Assembly (NCBI GenBank): GCA_937895845.1
Contig: CALBLK010000034.1
Span: forward strand, 1 to 32,955
From: an uncultured Prevotella sp.
GTDB taxonomy: Bacteria > Bacteroidota > Bacteroidia > Bacteroidales > Bacteroidaceae
Reading direction: 5' to 3'
DNA length: 32,955 bases
Shown here: positions 13,930-20,016 of the stretch, in pieces
How positions within the stretch are numbered: the stretch's first letter is position 1
Layout of the letters: the number at the start of each line of letters is the position of its first letter
The notes under the pieces: model-generated
What the model saw: only the letters and a program-made list of their open reading frames with translations
The model's database searches: none
Told to the model about the DNA's origin: nothing
Made by a program: the position numbers and the translations under genes

Positions 13930-15252
13930 CTAAAGGTCTTTGAGTAACACACCTCGAAGTTCTTTCAAATAGGCGGCCCGGGCAGAGACCACCCTCCTCC
14001 ACCCCTCACCCTGCAAGGCATCAAGTGACAGAGACAGTTTCCATTCCCCCAGAGCTTCCAGACGATCGACCATCAGTCCGACACTGAGATGGGCCACACT
14101 CTCAGCTGGCATAAAGAGTGAGGCCTCCCCTTTTTCGTCGCCGGAGATTTCGACAACCACCCGCGCCTCTATCAACCGATAGAGCAACTCGTTGACAATG
14201 CGGATGGGAATGCCCGTCTCACGGCGCAGTTCCATTGCCGAGCAAGCACGCTGTCCCTTGTCAAAACGCCGGCAGACAATACGCATCAGCAAGGCACACA
14301 GCAAAATGCGGTAGCGGTGGCTAACGTCACTGGTATGGGTGTCATAGTCGTAAAAGTCAAGGTTCTGGCTGGTGTAGCACAATTCCGCGCCAAAGAGACA
14401 GATAGTCCAGGAAATCTGCACCCACAGCATAAACATGGGCAGGGCTGCAAAGGAGCCATAGATAGCGTTATAGCTTGACACCCACATCTGAGAATGTATG
14501 TAAACAAGCTGAAGGCCCTGCATGGCAACACCTGCCAGAATGCCCGGCACCACACAGTAGCGCACCTTGACATGGGTGTTTGGCATAAAAACATAGAAAG
14601 CGACAAACATTACTGACATCACACAATAAGGTAGCAAGTCAACCAGCAGGCCGACTGCCGGAGCCATGATGGACTGCCAGACCTCCGCCTCTGCCACAGT
14701 GGCCATAAAGACGCTCACACCCATGGTAAGCACAATCAAGATAGGAAACACCAGAAGCATAGCCAGATAGTCTGTACAAGTTCGGAAAATGCTCCGGGGC
14801 TTCTTTACCTGCCAGATGCCATTGAAGGTTTTTTCAATGTTGCTCACCAGCATCAGCACCGTGTAGAGCATGAACACCAGACCAAAGCCCAGGAAAACCC
14901 CACTCTTCGTATGCACCAAATAACTGTTGACAAAGCCAACTATCGCCTGGGCAACCTGGGGCTGCGATTTGAAGGCATCGCAAAACCAGACTTCAATGTA
15001 CTTGCTGTATCCAAAACCCCTGGCTACGGCAAACACCACGGAAAGGATGGGCACAATGGCCAAAAGCGTGGAATAAGTAAGTGCAGCAGCCTCATTGACA
15101 ACCCTCTTAGCTGTAAAGAAGCGCACCGCAAGCAGCAGCATTTTACACACGTCCACCAGGAAGAACTGCATGGGGTGAACGTCACCAGCCTTCACCCGCC
15201 AGATGTCCGTCCGCAAGAAATCCCTAAATTTTGACAGTTTTTCTTTCAGCAT
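13930..15252 (-). CDS. YihY/BrkB-family inner membrane protein
   Basis: A 440-residue protein of the YihY (formerly annotated as ribonuclease BN) family. The N-terminal 300 residues hold about six membrane helices, with the family features AALTYSTLLAIVPILSVVFA near the first helix, then a segment with GIWQVKKPRS and YNAIYGSFAALPMFMLWVQ. The last 140 residues are soluble and look like a winged-helix-type extension (LRRETGIPIRIVNELLYRLI) typical of the longer Bacteroidetes members. The biochemical function of the family is not established. It converges on the PqqD-like gene, 26 nt apart, and its start is 50 nt below the end of the RNase P RNA gene on the same strand, so it may partly depend on read-through from that promoter. 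Confidence 0.9.
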   Translation of the reverse strand: MLKEKLSKFRDFLRTDIWRVKAGDVHPMQFFLVDVCKMLLLAVRFFTAKRVVNEAAALTYSTLLAIVPILSVVFAVARGFGYSKYIEVWFCDAFKSQPQVAQAIVGFVNSYLVHTKSGVFLGFGLVFMLYTVLMLVSNIEKTFNGIWQVKKPRSIFRTCTDYLAMLLVFPILIVLTMGVSVFMATVAEAEVWQSIMAPAVGLLVDLLPYCVMSVMFVAFYVFMPNTHVKVRYCVVPGILAGVAMQGLQLVYIHSQMWVSSYNAIYGSFAALPMFMLWVQISWTICLFGAELCYTSQNLDFYDYDTHTSDVSHRYRILLCALLMRIVCRRFDKGQRACSAMELRRETGIPIRIVNELLYRLIEARVVVEISGDEKGEASLFMPAESVAHLSVGLMVDRLEALGEWKLSLSLDALQGEGWRRVVSARAAYLKELRGVLLKDL

Positions 15253-15258
15253 AACCGG

Positions 15259-15296
15259 ATGTTCAACCTATCAGCGGTTTTCAAACTATGTTCAAC
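15259..15296. repeat. 9-bp direct repeat between rnpB and the YihY gene
   Basis: ATGTTCAAC occurs at 15259-15267 and 15288-15296, spaced by 20 nt, in the 50-nt gap between the RNase P RNA 3' end and the YihY start. No clear intrinsic terminator is seen there. The repeat may be chance. Confidence 0.4.
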
Positions 15297-15302
15297 AAGA
15301 AA

Positions 15303-15683
15303 GGAAAGCAGTGCCCCTATAAGCCGGGTTCTGTGCTGCAATGCCTTGGCACCACAGTGTCTGCCATTTATCTAAACCGTCTGTCACCAGATGGCTCAAG
15401 CGTTCTACCCTCCACCGTAACACGTTCGGGCGGGCACCCTCAGACGGTGGTTTACATGAACTTACAGCCTCCAGAAGGCACAGCCCGCCTGTCACCAGAC
15501 GGCTGGTGGTCTCTTACACCACCTTCTCACCCTTGCCACAGCTACACGTGGCGGTCATTCTCTTCTGCCTGCTCCCACTGTCACCAATGGCTTCCATTTT
15601 CAGAAGTGGAGCGCCCTGCGCTGCCCGGACTTTCCTCTCGCCATCCACATGGAGGCCAGCGGCAAACCGTGGCGCTGCTTTCC
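15303..15683 (-). ncRNA. rnpB: RNase P RNA (bacterial class A)
   Basis: The reverse strand shows the two universal signatures of bacterial RNase P RNA: the 5' block GAGAGGAAAGTCCGGGC at 15639-15623 (P3/P4 region) and the 3' block ACAGAACCCGGCTTAT at 15334-15319. I set the ends by the closing helix P1, in which GGAAAGCAG at 15683-15675 pairs with CTGCTTTCC at 15311-15303, giving about 381 nt, close to the usual size. The start lies 6 nt below a strong promoter. The RNA is the catalytic part of the enzyme that trims the 5' ends of precursor tRNAs. Open frames on the opposite strand across this gene are not real genes. Confidence 0.95.
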
Positions 15684-15688
15684 AAATG

Positions 15689-15720
15689 CAAAGTTACAAA
15701 AAAGTTAATGGGCTTTCAAA
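15689..15720 (-). promoter_or_regulatory. Promoter of rnpB
   Basis: On the reverse strand TTTG (15717-15720), a 20-nt spacer and TAACTTTG (15689-15696) fit the Bacteroidetes consensus and lie just upstream of the RNase P RNA 5' end. Confidence 0.8.
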
Positions 15721-15755
15721 ATTATTCTAGACGATTATTATCAGTTGTCAGTTAA

Positions 15756-16118
15756 ATTTTCCCTAAAATTCGTATCACCATTTCCAAAACGCACGCTGGA
15801 GAATCTCTCGAAGATGGAAAAATCTCTGTTTTTGTAGCAGCCAAAACGACCTTTCGTTCACTTATACCGTTCTTATTACCTGCCTACACAAACGATGTTC
15901 AGATACTGTCTTTTACACGACAACAAGGTGGTAAGCAATGGACATTACACAGTAAAGGCCTAAGAAAAACAGCCACAATGCTTGCCAATACCGACAAAAC
16001 AGTTGCAGAAATAACAAATCTCACAGGCTTCTGCCCTCCCTGTTACTTCGAAAAGTGCTTCTTCAATGAGTATGGAGACAAGCCATCCGAATATGCCATG
16101 AAAAACCGCAAAGGATAG
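15756..16118 (+). pseudogene. Apparent remnant of an AraC-type transcription regulator
   Basis: One plus-strand frame stays open from just after a stop near 15755 to the TAG at 16116-16118 (about 120 codons) but has no usable ATG except a late one. Its last 50 codons read as the second half of an AraC helix-turn-helix domain: LRKTATMLANTDKTVAEITN, then TGFCPPCYFEKCFFNEYGDK and PSEYAMKN. This matches the usual pattern of LL..TDKTVAEIA..VGF...YFSK.FK..YG..PSEY. The upstream half is not recognised. It is best explained as the decayed end of an AraC or hybrid two-component regulator. A short functional protein starting at a non-ATG codon cannot be excluded. Confidence 0.6.
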
Positions 16119-16233
16119 CAATACATACTGAAAGACTAACAGTGAAGCGTAAACAGCAGTTAAGCAAAGAAATAGAACTGTTAAAATGCGATAAATAATC
16201 ATGACAAAATGACGGAGAAACATATTTTGCATC

Positions 16234-16255
16234 TATATTTGCACCGCAAAAAGCA
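16234..16255 (+). promoter_or_regulatory. Promoter-like site of htrA (TATATTTG plus conserved start region)
   Basis: TATATTTG at 16234-16241 is followed by CACCGCAAAAAGCA. The same 18-mer beginning at TTTG recurs at 32861-32878 ahead of the tRNA gene. A well-spaced -33 TTTG is not evident. The ATG of htrA is 76 nt below the -7 element. Confidence 0.6.
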
Positions 16256-16317
16256 GATGCAGAAGGCTGCATGACATACAGAAAACAACTCATAAAATAA
16301 ACTATAATCAAACCAAG

Positions 16318-17778
16318 ATGAAAAAGATTGTAAATTATCTGACGATGGCAGTCTGCCTGATAGCTATGGCTTTCTCGGTCGCAGCATTCAGCAAGGCTGA
16401 TGCTGCTCCAGCCGTCCCCGCAGGACAACCGGTAGACTTAACTTATGCGGCAGAGAAGGCTCTGCCCTCTGTTGTACACATCAAATACGTACAGAATAGC
16501 AAGATTAAGACCGTTGACGTGCAAAGTGACCCATTCAGCGATTTCTTTAGCGACCCATTCGGCGGTTTCTTCGGCAGGGGAAACGGTGGCACACAAAAGC
16601 GGCAGGTGCAAACCCCCAAGCGCACAGCAACAGGTTCGGGGGTCATCATCTCAAGCGATGGTTACATTGTGACCAATAACCATGTGGTTGACGGTGCCGA
16701 TGAGCTCACCGTTACCCTCAACGACAACAAAGAGTATTCGGCTCGCATCATCGGAGCGGACAAGACAACAGACTTGGCCCTGATTAAAATTAACGACAAG
16801 AACCTGCCCGCTATCACCATTGCCAACAGCGACAATATCAAGATTGGCGAATGGGTGCTGGCCGTTGGCAATCCATTAGGGCTGAACAACACCGTGACAG
16901 CAGGTATCGTGAGCGCAAAAGCACGCTCACTTGGTGCAAATGGAGTGGAATCTTTCATACAGACTGATGCAGCCATCAACGCGGGCAACTCTGGCGGAGC
17001 TTTGGTTAACACACGCGGTGAACTGGTTGGAATAAACGCCATGCTCTATTCGCAAACAGGATCCTACAGCGGCTATGGGTTTGCCATCCCCACAGCCATC
17101 ATGAACAAAGTGGTTGACGACTTGAAAAAATATGGAACAGTACAGCGTGCGCTCATCGGTATTCAAGGCAGCGATGTGAAAGACTATGTTGACAGTCAGA
17201 AGGACGAGGGAAAGGACATCGACCTAGGCACCATGGAGGGTATCTATGTTAACAAGGTCAGCGATGACGGTGCAGCTGCGGAAGCTGGCATCAAAGAGGG
17301 CGATGTGATTGTCGCCGCCGATGGGCAAAAAGTGACGCGCATGGCTGAACTTCAAGAGGTTATCGCCAAGAAGCGCCCTGGCGACAAGATTACACTCACC
17401 TACTTGCACAACAAGAAGAAGAGCACCCAGACAGTGACTCTGAAGAATGAACAGGGTAGCACAAAGGTAGTGAAGAATATGGACCTTGATGTGCTGGGAG
17501 CCAATTTCAGGGAGATAACAAAAGCACAGAAAGAGCAATACAACATCAGCTATGGACTTGAAGTTATCAAGGTGAACAATGGGCGCCTCAAAGATGCCGG
17601 AATCAGCAAAGGTTTCATTATACAACGCGTGAACGACCAGGTAATCAAGACAATAGATGATATGCAGAAAGTTGTCAAGGATGCGTCAACCAGCAAAGAC
17701 CCAGTGCTCTACATTCAGGGGATTTACCCAACTGGCCGCAAAGCCTACTTTGCAGTGGCACTGAATGAGGACAACTGA
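16318..17778 (+). CDS. HtrA/Deg-family periplasmic serine protease (DegQ-like)
   Basis: A 486-residue protein with a signal peptide (about 1-29). The S1C trypsin-like domain has the full triad: H122 in VTNNHVVDGA, D152 in KTTDLALIKI and S225 in NAGNSGGALV. Between residues 70 and 105 lies a Phe/Gly-rich LA-type loop (DPFSDFFSDPFGGFFGRG). PDZ1 follows at about 300-370 (IYVNKVSDDGAAAEAGIKEG) and a more diverged PDZ2 at about 390-480 (GLEVIKVNNGRLKDAGISKG). The family degrades or refolds damaged envelope proteins. The gene has its own promoter-like site and ends in a strong intrinsic terminator, so it is monocistronic. Confidence 0.94.
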   Translation: MKKIVNYLTMAVCLIAMAFSVAAFSKADAAPAVPAGQPVDLTYAAEKALPSVVHIKYVQNSKIKTVDVQSDPFSDFFSDPFGGFFGRGNGGTQKRQVQTPKRTATGSGVIISSDGYIVTNNHVVDGADELTVTLNDNKEYSARIIGADKTTDLALIKINDKNLPAITIANSDNIKIGEWVLAVGNPLGLNNTVTAGIVSAKARSLGANGVESFIQTDAAINAGNSGGALVNTRGELVGINAMLYSQTGSYSGYGFAIPTAIMNKVVDDLKKYGTVQRALIGIQGSDVKDYVDSQKDEGKDIDLGTMEGIYVNKVSDDGAAAEAGIKEGDVIVAADGQKVTRMAELQEVIAKKRPGDKITLTYLHNKKKSTQTVTLKNEQGSTKVVKNMDLDVLGANFREITKAQKEQYNISYGLEVIKVNNGRLKDAGISKGFIIQRVNDQVIKTIDDMQKVVKDASTSKDPVLYIQGIYPTGRKAYFAVALNEDN

Positions 17779-17820
17779 CATTTAGCTGTAAAAGCAACTA
17801 TCTGAGAGAGAAAGAATAAA

Positions 17821-17855
17821 AGGCTGTGCCAATTTTGTTGGCACAGCCTTTTTTG
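17821..17855 (+). terminator. Intrinsic terminator after htrA
   Basis: A perfect 12-bp stem (AGGCTGTGCCAA with TTGGCACAGCCT) closes a 5-nt loop and runs directly into six T residues. It begins 42 nt after the htrA stop codon. Confidence 0.93.
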
Positions 17856-17880
17856 TATCAGCAAAAAATGCTTACCTTTG
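17852..17880 (+). promoter_or_regulatory. Promoter of the slyD-like gene
   Basis: TTTG at 17852-17855, a 17-nt spacer and TACCTTTG at 17873-17880. The -33 element overlaps the T-run of the htrA terminator. The leader to the start at 17983 would be about 95 nt. Confidence 0.65.
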
Positions 17881-17982
17881 CAAAGTCAGCAAAAGCTGCA
17901 CATTAACAGACAAAGGCAATGGGACTGACAGCATCCCTAATGCGCACACATTATTTTAAAACAATTTAAACACAGAAGAAAA

Positions 17983-18573
17983 ATGGAACATCAACCAAAT
18001 CTCTACATTGCAGTGGCCTACAAACTATACACAGACAACAACGGAAAGAAAGAACTTGTTGAGGAGGCCACCACGGAAAAGCCCTTTCAGTTTGTCAGCG
18101 GTTTCGGTATCACCCTTGATGCCTTCGAGCAGAAGGTTCTTCCCATTGAAAAAGGAAAAAACTTCGACTTTGAACTCACCAAGGACGATGCCTACGGAGA
18201 CATCGAAAAGGAGCGGATACTTGACCTTGACCGGAGCATCTTTACTATCAACGGCCATTTTGACCATGAGCACATTTACAAGGATGCCATCGTCCCCCTG
18301 CAAAACGAGGACGGAAACCATTTCTACGGCCGTGTGTTGAGTGTGAGTGACGACAAAGTGAAAATGGACTTGAACCACCCGCTTGCAGGAAAGACCCTAC
18401 ACTTTGTTGGGCAGGTTGTTGAGAAGCGCGAGGCCACAAAAGACGAAATTCAAGGAATGATTAACCGTCTGAGCGGGGAGGGATGTGGATGTGGATGCCA
18501 CGACTGTGGCGATGACTGTGACTGCGGCAGCGATCACCATGAAGGAGGCTGTGGATGCGGGCACTGCCACTGA
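17983..18573 (+). CDS. slyD: SlyD-like FKBP-type peptidyl-prolyl cis-trans isomerase
   Basis: A 196-residue protein. The FKBP domain with an inserted flap is recognisable by YKLYTDNNGKKELVEEAT, then FQFVSGFGITLDAFEQKVLP and FDFELTKDDAYGD. The tail (about 165-196) is a metal-binding stretch dense in Cys and His (GCGCGCHDCGDDCDCG, then HHEGGCGCGHCH), as in Escherichia coli SlyD, which supplies nickel to hydrogenase maturation and acts as a folding helper. It is a cytoplasmic protein. The gene has its own promoter-like site; aroC follows 33 nt later and may be cotranscribed. Whether the tail serves nickel delivery here or just metal buffering is not shown. Confidence 0.9.
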   Translation: MEHQPNLYIAVAYKLYTDNNGKKELVEEATTEKPFQFVSGFGITLDAFEQKVLPIEKGKNFDFELTKDDAYGDIEKERILDLDRSIFTINGHFDHEHIYKDAIVPLQNEDGNHFYGRVLSVSDDKVKMDLNHPLAGKTLHFVGQVVEKREATKDEIQGMINRLSGEGCGCGCHDCGDDCDCGSDHHEGGCGCGHCH

Positions 18574-18606
18574 CATACAAATATTATATGCAATTGGAAG
18601 AGAACG

Positions 18607-19686
18607 ATGCGTAACACATGGGGGAACGTATTCACTTTGACCACATTCGGCGAAAGTCACGGTGTGGCAGTAGGGGGTGTTGTTGACGGTATGCCTGCAG
18701 GCGTGTCCATTGATATGGAGTATATCCAAAGTGAGGTTAACCGTCGACGTCCCGGACAGAGTGCCATCACAACCAGCCGCAAGGAGTCAGACCTGGTTGA
18801 GTTGCTCAGCGGAGTGTTTGAGGGGAAGTCAACAGGCTGCCCTATTGGCTTCATCGTGAGAAACAGCAACCAGCACTCGCAGGACTATGAGAATATGCGC
18901 AATGTTTTTCGCCCATCACATGCAGATTTCACCTACACCACAAAATACGGCATTCGCGACCACCGCGGAGGTGGCCGTTCGTCTGCCAGAATCACCATTA
19001 GCCGCTGCGTGGCAGGTGCATTGGCCAAACTGGCACTAAAACAACTTGGTGTCACAGTTCAGGCATACACATCGCAGGTTGGTCCAATCGCCCTAAGTTC
19101 TGACTACACCCACTATGATTTGAACCAGTCAGAAACCAATGCTGTACGTTGCCCCGACAAGAAGATAGCAGCAGAAATGGTACAGTTCATTACCAAGGTG
19201 AAAAGCGAGGGTGACACAATTGGAGGCGTAATCAGCTGTGTGGTGAAAGGCTGTCCAGCCGGACTAGGCGAACCTGAATTTGACAAGCTCCATGCCATGC
19301 TGGGCTATGCTATGCTGAGCATCAATGCGGCAAAAGGATTTGAGTATGGTGAAGGATTCGGAGGCGCGGAAACCAGAGGTTCGCAGCAGAACGACATTTT
19401 TATAAAAAAAAATGGGAAGATAGCCACTCTGACCAACCATAGCGGAGGAATACAGGGTGGCATTGCCAATGGACAAGACATCTATTTCCGCGTAGCTTTC
19501 AAGCCTGTTGCAACATTGCTAACTACACAAGCCACTGTTGACAGCAAAGGAAGCCCCACCACGCTGACAGTGCATGGTCGCCACGACCCCTGCGTATTAC
19601 CACGGGCTGTCCCTATTGTTGAGGCCATGACAGCCATGACCTTGCTTGACGCCTGGCTGATGAACAAAACTGTACATCTTTTATAA
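18607..19686 (+). CDS. aroC: Chorismate synthase
   Basis: A 359-residue enzyme, the normal length. It converts 5-enolpyruvylshikimate-3-phosphate to chorismate with reduced FMN, the last step of the shikimate pathway. Conserved blocks are in order: NTWGNVFTLTTFGESHG at the N-terminus, GRSSARITISRCVAGALAK (about 120-138), GGIQGGIANGQDIYFRVAFK (about 280-300) and GRHDPCVLPRAVPIVEAM near the C-terminus. It follows the slyD-like gene by 33 nt with no visible promoter, so the two may share a transcript. No other shikimate gene is in the window. Confidence 0.97.
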   Translation: MRNTWGNVFTLTTFGESHGVAVGGVVDGMPAGVSIDMEYIQSEVNRRRPGQSAITTSRKESDLVELLSGVFEGKSTGCPIGFIVRNSNQHSQDYENMRNVFRPSHADFTYTTKYGIRDHRGGGRSSARITISRCVAGALAKLALKQLGVTVQAYTSQVGPIALSSDYTHYDLNQSETNAVRCPDKKIAAEMVQFITKVKSEGDTIGGVISCVVKGCPAGLGEPEFDKLHAMLGYAMLSINAAKGFEYGEGFGGAETRGSQQNDIFIKKNGKIATLTNHSGGIQGGIANGQDIYFRVAFKPVATLLTTQATVDSKGSPTTLTVHGRHDPCVLPRAVPIVEAMTAMTLLDAWLMNKTVHLL

Positions 19687-19758
19687 ACTGACATATTGTC
19701 GCCACTTGATTAAAGAAGATAAAAAAAGTGGAGAAAGTCTAAATTTAACTTCAAAACA

Positions 19759-19789
19759 CTTGTTGAAAGACAAATAATTAGTATCTTTG
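19759..19789 (+). promoter_or_regulatory. Promoter ahead of the clpC leader
   Basis: CTTG at 19759-19762, a 19-nt spacer and TATCTTTG at 19782-19789 give a strong Bacteroidetes promoter match, 228 nt before the clpC start. Transcription would begin near 19796. Confidence 0.75.
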
Positions 19790-19795
19790 CAAGAC

Positions 19796-19893
19796 TTCTG
19801 TGGGGTTTGTGACAAATCCCCTTTAGTTTTAGTTAAGTCTAGTTTAGTTTTTGTGTTGGTTGAGGGTGGCTTGATTGTCACCCTCAAATTTTT
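19796..19893 (+). ncRNA. Structured clpC leader or small RNA ending in a terminator-like hairpin
   Basis: From the predicted start near 19796 the sequence forms a hairpin (GGGGTTTG at 19802-19809 with CAAATCCCC at 19813-19821, one bulged T), then a low-complexity stretch with repeated TTTAGT/TTAGTT, then a second perfect stem ending in T residues at 19893. This is the layout of a leader attenuator or of a free small RNA of about 100 nt. I do not recognise it as a known RNA family. Confidence 0.5.
19860..19893 (+). terminator. Terminator-like hairpin inside the clpC leader
   Basis: A perfect 9-bp stem (TTGAGGGTG at 19860-19868 with CACCCTCAA at 19879-19887) closes a 10-nt loop and is followed by ATTTTT. 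It lies about 125 nt before the clpC start and after the strong promoter, so it would stop transcription early unless relieved. Confidence 0.65.
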
Positions 19894-19940
19894 AGAGACA
19901 CTTAAAATTATGTATACAATCAGCATTATAAGTCTTGGCT

Positions 19941-19955
19941 TGGCATAACTTTTGC
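19941..19955 (+). promoter_or_regulatory. Sigma-54-like promoter site ahead of clpC
   Basis: TGGCATAACTTTTGC matches the sigma-54 consensus TGGCAC-N5-TTGC with exact GG-to-GC spacing and one mismatch. Transcription would begin about 50 nt before the clpC ATG. The same bases form an inverted repeat (TTGGCA / TGCCAA), so the match could be incidental. Confidence 0.35.
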
Positions 19956-20016
19956 CAATAAAAAGTAAAGACATTAGGAAATGAAGGTATTAAACAAGAA
20001 AGGATAAAAAGAAAAT

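Noticed and set aside
15288..15755. Plus-strand open frames of up to 155 codons and a minus-strand frame at 15292-15495
   Set aside because: They cover the RNase P RNA gene, which is identified by its two universal signature blocks and its P1 helix.
15960..16428. Minus-strand open frames of 90 and 121 codons before and into htrA
   Set aside because: They overlap the AraC-like remnant and the htrA start in the opposite direction and show no recognisable protein features.
18480..18573. Cys/His-rich repeat at the end of the slyD-like gene, considered as a separate metallothionein or a repeat element
   Set aside because: It is in frame with the FKBP domain and matches the known metal-binding tail of SlyD.
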